Notes under the pieces: generated by a model
Told to the model about the DNA's origin: nothing
What the model saw: the letters and a program-made list of their open reading frames with translations, nothing else
The model's database searches: none
Translations under genes and position numbers: made by a program
Shown: positions 37,416 through 49,000 of the stretch, piece by piece
How the letters are laid out: every line of letters begins with the position of its first letter
How positions within the stretch are numbered: position 1 is the stretch's first letter
DNA from: Dipylidium caninum
Taxonomy: Eukaryota > Platyhelminthes > Cestoda > Cyclophyllidea > Dipylidiidae
Assembly: GCA_017562135.1 (NCBI GenBank)
Contig: QEYB01000911.1
Span: 124,001-188,000, forward strand
Reading direction: 5' to 3'
DNA length: 64,000 nucleotides

Positions 37416-38759
37416 GGCTGTTGAAAACGTCATAGGCGGGACTTTCGAGGATCAAAAAACCTGCCTTGACTGTCCACACAGGTAAGGCTTCGTTAGTCTA
37501 CCTTCACTGATATTTTTTACATAAAAAGAGGCATCAGCTTTCTTCCTGTAACCGGACTAATAAGAGATAACATTGAGCTCTCGAGTTCCGACAATTGCAA
37601 CTTTTCTTCGAACACCTTTGTTGTCACACATTCCATCAATGGTAGTAGTACATCAAAAACACACTTTACTTCATCATTATGAATTTCTTAGTTTAATGCA
37701 GGAAATGGGTAAAATCTCTTGTTTTGCCTTACAGATACCAGAAAGAGGAGTCTTTCCTTGCAATAAGCGTAGAGATCCAAGATCGTTCAAATCTTTGTGA
37801 TTCCTTAGAAGAATATGTTAAGAGCGACCTGCTTGAGGGAGACAATGCGTACCACTGCGATCTGTGTGACAAAAAAGTAACTGGACGCAAACGCACGTGC
37901 ATCAAGCGTCTCCCACAGATCCTTATCATCCACCTTAAAAGATTCAGCTATGACTGGGACCGGTATGTTCTTTTCTTTGCGCCATTCTTAAAAGTAATGC
38001 ATTTAAGTTGGAGCCATGACAGCAAAATAGAGGCGATTTGCGCCTTCAAACAGCATTCCTTAGGCTTCTTCAACAAGTCTGCGTTGTGCTTATCCTTTTG
38101 GGGGTAATTTATTTTAATTATTGACGGAAGATTAGGACAAAGCTGCGATATTATTCTCAAATACCATAATTGTATAATCTTTGCCACAGCAATTTTCTGC
38201 ACAAAATAGTTTTAGTAATATAATGTAGTGAACAAATTACTTCATTATGCGGTTATACGACTATACCCAATGGACTGGTGGGAATTAGTCCCTGAAATCT
38301 CCAGGTCAAAGGGCTAATTGCCTTCGTCACGTGTAAAACGGGGAGAGACACGCACATGTGACGCCTCCATCCTCCAAGTTGAGTTAACACTAACCTCGAG
38401 TGGGCACGACCGAGAAAAACCGTAGCAGCTTAGTGGGAAGTGTTGTTTCACCCAGTCGTGTGAGACAAACATGCTGGTGGCGATTAGGGCAGGCACTCAA
38501 GCGTGGCTTCGTGCTCCTGGTGCTCGCAGGGGAGGGCAGCTTCGGTGGTGACAATTTGGTAGTGCCATTTGTGACGATGGAGAAGTAGGCTCCTCGTCGC
38601 CGTCTTCCTCGTAGTTGTGGGAACAACAAAAGGCGTACTTATTGTCACCTTACTCCTTCAGCCACCTGGCAATTAAGTCGAACGACTACTTCACCTTCCC
38701 CTCCGAACTCGACATGATGCCATACACGGTGGAGGGTCTGGCAAGCCGAGATGAGGACA
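37416..38759 (+). repeat. Left arm of the USP9X inverted repeat
   Basis: Arm of about 1344 bases matching the reverse complement of 44850-46191. Differences noticed by eye include single substitutions (37420; a/c near 37677; c/t near 37980), two extra A in the copy near 38027-38062, and a two-base gap near 38288. I count roughly 15 differences, so about 98-99 percent identity. The spacer between the arms is about 6.1 kb. Confidence 0.93.
38311..38372 (+). repeat. Short dispersed repeat, copy 2 (inside duplicated USP9X intron)
   Basis: Reads attgccttcgtcacgtgtaa then gacacgcacatgtgacgcctcc. It resembles 37194-37250 and is present, inverted, in the parental USP9X intron near 45236-45297. The intron here is unusually long for this gene, which suggests an inserted element. 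Confidence 0.6.
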
Positions 38760-38806
38760 GCAAGCATAGTGCAAGTGGTGATCATGATGCAATTTTTTTG
38801 GCGTGA

Positions 38807-40081
38807 GTAGATGATAGACCTTCCACTGCGTCGAGGGATCGGTATTTGCCCTCTGTAAGTAAACAGCTGTAAAAACATAATGTCATTCGAATTTGGCAAA
38901 ACGGACATGATGCTATGCGGAGGTATCACAACAACTCACTCTTTTATGTGCTAAGCGCTGGACTACTGTTGTTTACAATTACCCAACTCTGCGGTGGTGC
39001 GGTTTTTCTAGGTGAAAACACTGCAACTAAACACGCCAGCCAACTCAATTTATTCAATCCTGAGGGTGCGATAAATTGCCGAGTAAATGCTGAATACTCG
39101 GGAAGGGGAGGGGGGGGCGGGGAGCTGGTTGATGAAATAAAAACGACGAGGGATGACAATGTGCGAACAATGTGACCTCGGTAGCGATGATATCTTACCG
39201 AGTACAAAAGAAAAAGGTTTTACTAAGTAACCTACTAAATTTGCTGAAAAATTTGACCTTAGTATTGCAGTGGCGTTTATTTACCTCCGCAGCATTTATT
39301 ATGCTGCCCGAATATAAGGCATGCTCCTTCTACGATATATCCGAATCATTATGGGAGTGGAGGGGGGATGTGGCACCGATTAATTTTTTTTATTATTACT
39401 TTCGCTCCATCGTAAAAACATAACATTCTTGGAGAAAATCATTACCTGAAGAGTCGTAAGGAACCGTCTTAAAAAGGTACCCTCTGCGAACAGCAAAAAA
39501 CTTCCTCACCAAATAAAAAGTCTAAAAATTGAGCCGGAAGACATGTGAAAATTATTCGCCACTTGGCAAGCGGAAATATTAAAACCAGAGCACGAGGCGA
39601 AGAATGCCACGCAAGCGGGCGGAGGGAGCGGATGGAGGGAGAAAAAAGACTGCTTTAGTAGTAAAACACGTCAAAGGCCAAAAGTGAGGGGTGAAGGAGG
39701 GTTTGGGCCTGACAACTCATTAGCACGGGTGGAAGAAAGACTATGTTGATGGACAAGAGATGAAGCGCGAAGATGACATGCACACACACACTGCCCAAAA
39801 ATCCGACGATGCCAATTAGAACGGCGATGCGATGAATACATACATACACACATATGTATACAGGCGGTCAAAACACCAACGATGTATTTTTCATCAACAG
39901 ATGGCGACTGTAGAGTAGAAAAATACAGGGGCCAAGAAGACAGTGTTTGCGAAAAGGGCGTGGGGCTGAACTAAAAAACAATGTCAGGAGGTAATAATAG
40001 TAGTAATGGCAAAGGAGCAGCGAAAGCATAGCGGTGGAATGTTCTCTTTTGTTTGAAGGACGGTTTCAAGAACCTCAACTA
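38807..40081. other. Spacer downstream of USP9X, with simple repeats
   Basis: Lies between the end of the duplicated fragment and the USP9X stop codon. It holds a G-rich run near 39102-39122, a CA run at 39779-39790 and a TA/CA stretch near 39837-39858. No coding sequence is supported. Confidence 0.5.
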
Positions 40082-43000
40082 CTAAGCATCCGCCACTTTA
40101 TTAGTATCATTTAGTGGATTCCTTGGCGTCTCCTCATTTTCTTCATCTTCGTCTTCTTCCTCCGCCTCATCACCAGGAACCTAAAAAAAGTACAAGACTA
40201 GAGATGACTTAGAGATAAGAAATGTCGGAAGAAATTAATATAATAAACCCACGGGAGCTGGTAGAAGGGATGCAGCATCATGTAGAATAGCATGAAGATC
40301 AGCAGCTCCATGAATATTCTGGCATTCCACCGCTTGAAGAACATCATTTATAATCTACAAAAAGGGAGGAAAAAAACCCGAAATATGTTTCCGTCGGTTA
40401 GGATAAATATTCACTAGGAGAAGTAAACAGCAGAATAAATTTACCTGCCGGAAGTACACGCCAATGTGCCTTTGAGCCTCAAAGTATTCCCTGAATGCAT
40501 CAAAATTTACTACCATACTGCTCAAAGCACGCAGCATATTCATGCCGAAATCATTAAGGAATTTCGGATTTGACCGTTTCGTCAAGGTAAGAACATCGTA
40601 GATTCTTTCGCCTGGAACACGAAGAGAACAACATTGAAGGATTTCACTTTCTACAACAGTGCGGACAGAGGTAGACCGACTGCTGCAGACTGCCAGTTGA
40701 TAAAACAAAAAAAGGTACAATGGACTGTGAATACGCCAAACTTTAAGACGTCAAACCTTGCGACTATGCTTGGCGCTCCAGTAATCAATTTTCTCCCCAT
40801 CTCTAGGTTATTTAAAAATTTGCTTTTGTTGAAGTAAAAAAACGATGATGACATCATGAAATCGAGAGATAAAGTGGGGAGATGGATAAAAGTGTGGTAA
40901 TTTTGGTTCGGAACATTGTTTAGGAGTAAAATGAATTGTGTGGGTGTAAATTATCCCAAGTTAAAATTAAAGCTAAGGTTAGAAGGCGTAAAACTTACTG
41001 GATTCTGTTTCTGGGAAATCTTGCTCTAGGTTAAAAACGTGAGTTGGTAGTAGAAGCAGGGGTCTTTAAAAGCCCTAAGCATTTTATCGTGGATATACAC
41101 TAGCGCTAAATAGCAGTTAAAAAGGTCAAGATATGAACGGTACGACTACAGTCTAAAAGGCATTTCTAAGATCACGAAACTATTTGAATGCTTATCAACA
41201 TGTTTTATTTCCGCCTCAATTCCCAGGTACCGCTAGGTGACCTAAGTAAAGCTTTAGCACTAAAGTTAGGTGGCAGACTACCCCACAAATAGAAGAATTA
41301 AGAGATTGGCCAAATATGAAGAAGGGCTAAAAAACGCACTTTGGAATGCATAGGATAGGCGGAATTCTTGGAGGGAGTCGTGCACAGAAAGGGCTTCCAT
41401 GAAAACTGGGATTGCAAGCTCGGAAGTTAATTTCACGGGAACAGATGAATGCGGAGGAAAAATGACACGCATTAGTTCATCAATTACAACCCTGGAACGG
41501 TAGCCATTTTCCTTCGTAAGAATCTGAGATCAATGAAAAGAAAATTAATTATTTCCGAGATCGACTGGAGTTGAGATGGCGAAAAAACCTACCTCGACAA
41601 GTTTAGAAATTGTAACCACACTGCCTTGGTTCAGGCAACACGTAAAGATCACCTGAATGAACCTATCGAAATCGACGCCTTGCAGCATTTCCGAAACATT
41701 CAGACACGAGTCGTCACGCTGCGCATAGGAAAACAGGCAGAGGAGAAGCCGGACAAAGTTATTCAGAGGAGAGAGCTGCAAAGTTGCAGAGGGAGATAGT
41801 TGGAAAAGACGCGACTTGAAAATTCCGCAGGACACAAAGGCTGGTGAGCCGTCAGGAGGGAGAAATGGGATTGAATTCAAACTGTCACTTAACTGTTGGC
41901 CGCTTAAAAGTTCCCAAATCCCCATTAAACGGCTGGAGTAGGGAAAGCGCTCCACGATATCTCTACTAATACCAAGTTCCTCCAGATAGTATGTGAACGT
42001 ATAAGCATTACAAGATTGAGCGGTTGAGAAGGTAGAGGAACGGCAAGCAACGGAAATATTTGGCAAATTGTTCATCAAGTAACTAAAACAATAGTTAAAG
42101 AAAAATACTGAAACAAAAGAAGTAACAACAATGATAAAAAAGTTAAAGCGGGAGGGTAATGGAAAAGAGAACCCACAATGTGTGCTGTTTCGTAAAAAAA
42201 ATATATTTTTGTTCATGCAGAGGATTAGTATGAACCACGTCTAATAAACCATCAACAAAAGGACGGAAAATACCGTCGAAAGTGAAAACTATTGGACTTA
42301 ATACAGATTATTTCCTTCATCAAAAAGTAGTTAATGAGAAAAAGGCCTAAAAATTGGGACAGTTTCATAATGTCTGTCTAAATGAAGACGTAATAGATGT
42401 TTGAATGAAAATATTTGTGCGATATTCTTTATTTTCAGCCTAATTTTGCACAATTGCCGCAGCACACTGATAACCGAACAGGGCTTTGGGTCAAATACCA
42501 GTAGAAACCATTTCACTTAGGCAAAAACAGAATGGAGAACCAATTTCCTTGCCGAGTTATCATAATAACATATTTTGTGAAAAACGCTTTCACCTATTCG
42601 TGAACTATAAAAGGTTAATGTTTTGCTTGTGACCACATTCATAAATTGTACCTACGATATGAGCTTAGTGTGAAAATTTAGATGCACCAAATGCTCAGCA
42701 GACAAGGAATCAAATTGAGCATAATCCAGCAAAAGGGCGAGAAGTTGGCCTCCACAAACGGAGTGTTGACTTATTAGTCGGGAGTCGTCCATGGAATAGG
42801 CAAAGGAGAAATTGGGTGAAAGGTAGGGCCCGTAGACAGGAGTTTCACCATAAAACGAGTCAGAAATGGAGTTGAAACAGTTGGGCACTTCAGTAATCAA
42901 CTTCTGCATAACTTGGTTGGCTACCAATTTCTCTTGACTTGATTCTATCTCCAAACGGGCAACCGTGAGTAACATAATACCATATAGATAACGAACCTAT

Positions 43001-46000
43001 AATATAATGTAGGTCGAAGAGATAAATTCGCGTATTTACTATTTGCTAGAGAAAGGGGTCCACTAAAAAACTTACCCCAGCATAAGGGCATTGGAAGAAG
43101 AAGTCATGAACATGTATTGGTGAGGAGAAACAGGTCAGTTTGGTAAAAGTTTCTCTAAGAGAGGGACCCAGCTGCAGCAAAAAGATAAACGGGGGCAGCC
43201 AAAGATACCTAAAAAGCAATTTTTCCCATGAAGAAACATTTTTTAGAGAATGGTATAATTTAATTAAATAAATCAGGCACCAATTATTTTCTCTAAGGCG
43301 GAAACGAGAGTCGAAGCAAAAGTGGGTAAGAAGCCTCATAAGAGCCTCATAAGACTCCATATTTTCGAGAGGATGGGTGTGCTGTAATAAAATAAAGTTA
43401 CACTTGTTACAGTGGCATTCTTCAGAGGAGTATACAGAGCAGAAAAAAGACCTACCAGAGAAGTGAAGTTTTTAACAAGTTGGTACATAAAATCCGCAAA
43501 AATTGGGTTCACCAGCATGCTGGTGTCAACGTCCTCCACATTCTGGGCGTAAATCTGATTCGCAATATGAGGCGGACATGGTACCAATCCCGCTGCAGCA
43601 CCAGCTTAAATATGGCGAAAAGTTGTAATAATTAAAGAGTTCACTGTCAGAACATTTAAGCATTGTGAATGGAAGGAAAATGAGGCTTGAAATAAAGGCG
43701 GTTGACCTAAAACAAATTAATGTGAGCAAGTATTTCAAGGTGTAATCCGAATGAAGCGAAGGATTAGTCAACTAAGACATGGATTTTGCTGACGGAAAGA
43801 AGGAAGAAGAGTAACTCACAGAGGGCAATGGACTGTATAGAGTTGCAGAGACTGTGAACACCGGAGAGCTCCTTAAAATCTTCTCTCTCATAGAAGAGCA
43901 TATATGCGCTCCAACAACGCGTGTAGGTGTAGCAGTAGTCGAACGACCTCTCCACACCGAACCACTCTTTCTGCTCAAAGCCAGGCGAGTCTGCAACTAC
44001 TTCCATGACCTGGATCGGAAAATTGAGTATGCAGCTTCATCGAGATATATTGCAGGATAAAACCGATTTTTACAACTATAGAAGTAACCCTACAAACGAT
44101 AAATTGGACGTTCAAAAGAGGAAAAATCATTAGCATCATTTCAAAGAATAACGTTGCAGAAATTAGTATTTAACCGGTGCGCGGTCAACGAGACGATACA
44201 TTCACAGATCCTACTTTACAAAAAGTCCGTCCAAATCGTTAGCTTGTCCCCCTCGGAGGCTCTTGGCACTTACTTAAAAGAGCCGCCTTTAGGAGCTGTT
44301 ATGAAGTAAAGGAAGACGAAACAGTAGCATGAAAGTATAAATTAATCTAAAAAAGGTGGTGCATTAGAGTTCAGTAGTCGTCGATAAGTTGCAACAAATA
44401 CGAATTGTTCAACTGCGACCACTATGTTACAGGCGGTCGAAAGACAAAGAAAACGACAAAAATGTCAGAATGGAAATTCTAACAGCTTGCAAGTCGACAA
44501 GTTATCGCTCATGAAATGTACTCTTAATAAAACTTAAAATAGCGACTTAACAATCACAAAGTCATAAGGACCAAAATAGGCATGAAATAAGAGGGAGCAC
44601 CTACGATACTTGAAGGCGTGCGGTAAAGGCTTACACGAGTATCGTCGTATTTATACCACTGGTCCCGGCCAGTTTCTTGATTGCGATGGAGAATATAGGA
44701 GTAATAGTGACCACCAGAAGCCTGTCCATGATGCACCACAACACCCCGCAGGGTGTAGCGAGTGGGCCGCCTCGGAGATGCAGAGTCGTTGACAGTTTGG
44801 GAGAGTTCCATGGATTCCGGAGAACCCGGATAACTCTGACCAGCGTCTTTGTCCTCATCTCGGCTGGCCAGACCCTCCACCGTGTATGGCATCATGTCGA
44901 GTTCGGAGGGGAAGGTGAAGTAGTCGTTCGACTTAATTGCCAGGTGGCTGAAGGAGTAAGGTGACAATAAGTACGCCTTTTGTTGTTCCCACAACTACGA
45001 GGAAGACGACGACGAGGAGCCTACTTCTCCATCGTCACAAATGGCACTACCAAATTGTCACCACCGAAGCTGCCCTCCCCTGCGAGCACCAGGAGCACGA
45101 AGCCACGCTTGAGTGCCTGCCCTAATCGCCACCAGCATGTTTGTCTCACACGACTGGGTGAAACAACACTTCCCACTAAGCTGCTACGGTTTTTCTCGGT
45201 CGTGCCCACTCGAGGTTAGTGTTAACTCAACTTGGAGGATGGAGGCGTCACATGTGCGTGTCTCTCCCCGTTTTACACGTGACGAAGGCAATTAGCCCTT
45301 TGACCTGGAGATTTCAGGGAACTCAATTCCCACCAGTCCATTGGGTATAGTCGTATAACCGCATAATGAAGTAATTTGTTCACTACATTATATTACTAAA
45401 ACTATTTTGTGCAGAAAATTGCTGTGGCAAAGATTATACAATTATGGTATTTGAGAATAATATCGCAGCTTTGTCCTAATCTTCCGTCAATAATTAAAAT
45501 AAATTACCCCTACACGATAGACACAACGCCGACTTGTTGAGAAGCCTAAGGAATGCTGTTGAAGGCGCAAATCTCCTCTATTTGCTATCATGGCTCCAAC
45601 TTAAATGCATTACTTTTAAGAATGACGCAAAGCAAAGAACATACCGGTCCCAGTCATAGCTGAATCTTTTAAGGTGGATGATAAGGATCTGTGGGAGACG
45701 CTTGATGCACGTGCGTTTGCGTCCAGTTACTTTTTTGTCACACAGATCGCAGTGGTACGCATTGTCTCCCTCAAGCAGGTCGCTCTTAACATATTCTTCT
45801 AAGGAATCACAAAGATTTGAACGATCTTGGATCTCTACGCTTATTGCAAGGAAAGACTCCTCTTTCTGGTATCTGTAAGGCAAAACAAGAGATTTTACCC
45901 ATTTCCTGCATTAAACTAAGAAATTCATAAGGATGAAGTAAAGTGTGTTTTTGATGTACTACTACCATTGATGGAATGTGTGACAACAAAGGTGTTCGAA

Positions 46001-49000
46001 GAAAAGTTGCAATTGTCGGAACTCGAGAGCTCAATGTTATCTCTTATTAGTCCGGTTACAGGAAGAAAGCTGATGCCTCTTTTTATGTAAAAAATATCAG
46101 TGAAGGTAGACTAACGAAGCCTTACCTGTGTGGACAGTCAAGGCAGGTTTTTTGATCCTCGAAAGTCCCGCCTATGACGTTTTCAATAGCCTTCGGCATT
46201 CCGCAAATTTTCATTGCCTCATCGACAATGTCCACGAGACGACTAAAGAATTCTTGTGCATCTTGTTGTTCAGCACAATTCACTGGATGGTCCCCGAACC
46301 TAGGTAGCAAAAAAAAGTCTGGTAATGGGGATGTTTATTCTTGTCTTCATGAAAAACAGGACAATGGTGTTGATTCGAAGGCAAACACAGATAAGCATCG
46401 ATGAAACCCCATTAATGTACGAATTGCACGACTCATCGCTTTCACCGATGACCAACGCAGACTAAGTGGAAGATAATCCTGTCACTTATAATTAATGTGC
46501 ATTAATTCTGAAGAAAAAGTTAAATTAATTATTGTATGGGAAGAAAGCTCAAGATAATTAGGTTTGAGAAACAAACAGTTGCCCATTTGACAAGGAAATC
46601 TGAAATAGAAATATAGAAGAATTTCAGTGAAAAAAGCTCACTTGAAGTGCCTCCAAAAGGAGATAGGTTCGTAGAATTTTCGCCGCGTATAGGCCAAGAA
46701 AGCAAACATATCTTGCAAGGCGAAAAGCGTGTAAACATGACTCAATTGGGATTGAGTAAGATCGTCACTCTACAGAGACGAAAAAATAAAACTCCAGTTT
46801 TCCACTAAGATGAAGACAATAATACTCACAATTACAGCAAAGTGCTCCAAAATTGTACCATACTTTAAAAGAAAGAGGATAGGTTGGTACCATCGGAGAC
46901 AACCAAAGAGATAAGGATAGCTCAAATTTGGCGATAAAATCAATTACCTCGTGCTGATATAACCGATAACCCATTTGATAATAGGGAATTATATAACCGA
47001 TCATATAAATAAACCTACTGGGGGAGGGGAAATAAGGTGGGTAGAATAGACGGAAGGAGTATTAACGCCGACCTTGCGAAGAGTTTCTGAGACAGGAGCA
47101 GAGAGGACAGCATTGCGGATCGGAAGGATAGCGAAGAGCTGTTGCAACACCGCATTCATGTAGCACGTAGAGCCGGCATTTTTTAGTCCTACGAATCCAG
47201 GACTTCCACCAAGACACTCGATATTGTGACTCAGACGGTCATGCTGACGACCTTTACCATAGGAGCGGTTCATAAAAGACAAGGCATCCAGAGGTTCCCA
47301 TGGGATTTTGCGAAGGTATGCTATGACAAGATATTTTGATATTCAGCATCCTCAACAGTAAGCATTATGAATTGACAAAATGTTTTTAAAGAGAAAAGTC
47401 CTCTCATTAAAAGACATGGACAAGTTTCAATTGAAAAAAAACTTACGGGAGTAGAGGAGGGAACAAATTTTCTCAGAAATAAAGGGAAGAAAGACAGGGG
47501 GGTGGAACAGAGATAGTTTGAAGAGAAGACTAAAAGAAGCGTCCAGGATAGCCGCGGGAGGGGTTGTGATAATCTTAGAGACCGCCACAATATCGTTGGC
47601 AGAAGTGGTTACGTTCGTCGCCTGCGTCCCTGAGAGCTGCCGTTCGCACAGTTCATTGAAACGTGGCGCAGCAGGAAAGATTACCACTTGAAGCAAGGCC
47701 TTAAATAAAGTGGAATCGAAGCAAATAAAAAAATATGAAGTTACAATAGGAGTAACAGTTCACTCAATGAGGGAATGACTTAACTAGGCCGTTTCATATT
47801 GAGGAATTAGTGCATCAGTGATTACCTTGGCAGAGGACAGCGTTGAATTAGCATTCATAAACATAATGGTTCAATACGAAAACATTGATAAACTGAATAT
47901 GCCTGTTTAGAGTGACGGAAGAGCCTTGGGGCCAATCCTGACAGGGCAAACGTGGGAAACACTCACATGATAACAAAGTAGGCTAATGGTGCCATTTTCA
48001 TTAATAGTGCAATCAAATTTCAGAACATCAGCAATGAATTTAAACTCATCTGCAGAAGACTTGCCTTAGAATAAAAAAGGCTTAAAACCTCAATTACATG
48101 TATTAAAGTCTGGAAAAGTCGGGGGATTTACCACGTGATACAGTAGCACAAAACACTGACAATGATCTCTCCAAACCCGGTCGAAGTATCTCTCGACATG
48201 CGAAAGCAAAACAAAACTCATATGCACAATTGCAGATTATATAGGCTAACATTTCCAAATGAAATTGGGGAAAATATTTAAAACTCACTATGTAAAACAC
48301 TTCCTAAGATTCGATTGTAACTTACCAACCCTATTTAAAATAATTTCGTAACTAGATGTTAAGAAATTGGTGGATTAACATGGAATGACATAGGGCCGAT
48401 GTAATGTCAAGCCAAAATAACCATTAAGTGCAAAAGGTTTGTAAATGGAACTTTTAAAACCAGAAAAAACAAAATGACGAGAAAACTCACATCCACGGGG
48501 CCAAGTCGAAGTTGTTCCTTGACAGAATCACCAAATATCTCTCTCTTTTGGAACGGAATAAGTGCGGAGCACAATCGGAGATGAGAACGAAATAGATCAG
48601 GGGTGGCGAGGTGGGAGGGGGTTGGAAAGCAACCGCTCTCAAAGGAATCAATTGAGGGTACCGTAACCTAAGACATGGTAGCAAAAAGATATTAGCGACA
48701 ATTTGGCACACTGTTACTTTGAACAGAAGTAAAATCTACCTAAGTGTATGATAGGAAAGTTACTACTTTGTACATGCCAGAAAGAACATACCGTTTTTGA
48801 TAACCAAGCCCATTCATCCACGAAAAGCTCCCGAGCACCATTAAGTATGTGTGAATCTAACTCCAAGTAAGTGAGGAGTTTAATAAGTACATCCGTGATG
48901 TCAGTGGGATACAGAGCTTGGTTAGTCTCACCCTCCTGAAATGAACATATAAGGGGTCACACACAACTACTGAATCTTGATTAGTAGACATGTTTGTTTA

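Larger units (their letters stand above)
37294..38806 (+). pseudogene. Partial inverted duplicate of USP9X catalytic exons forming an open chimeric frame
   Basis: Segment 37416-38759 is a near-identical copy of 46191-44850. It holds the last 66 nt of the exon ending CLDCPHR (donor after 37481), the whole zinc-ribbon exon 37735-37962 (YQKEESF ... FSYDWDR) and the first 98 nt of the next exon from 38662 ([20 protein letters not shown]). The Cys box and the GHYYSY His box are absent, so no protease is possible. An ATG at 37294 in unrelated DNA opens a frame through a Pro run into the copied exon. With the inherited splice sites the frame stays open to a TGA at 38804-38806, giving 186 residues with a novel tail (SKHSASGDHDAIFLA). 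It may be unexpressed; I call it a duplicated fragment. Confidence 0.8.

Noticed and set aside
37416..38759. Copy as a processed (retro) pseudogene
   Set aside because: Introns are retained at near-full identity, so it arose by DNA duplication.
40355..40720. ORF extending past the USP9X exon ending YFRQ into intron sequence
   Set aside because: The exon ends at a donor after YFRQ; the hydrophobic tail is intron read-through, as in several other USP9X exon frames.
44980..45295. Open frames on both strands at 44980-45295 and the identical ones at 38314-38629
   Set aside because: They lie in the USP9X intron between the FSYDWDR and HLAIKSNDY exons and are present in both arms only because the intron was duplicated.
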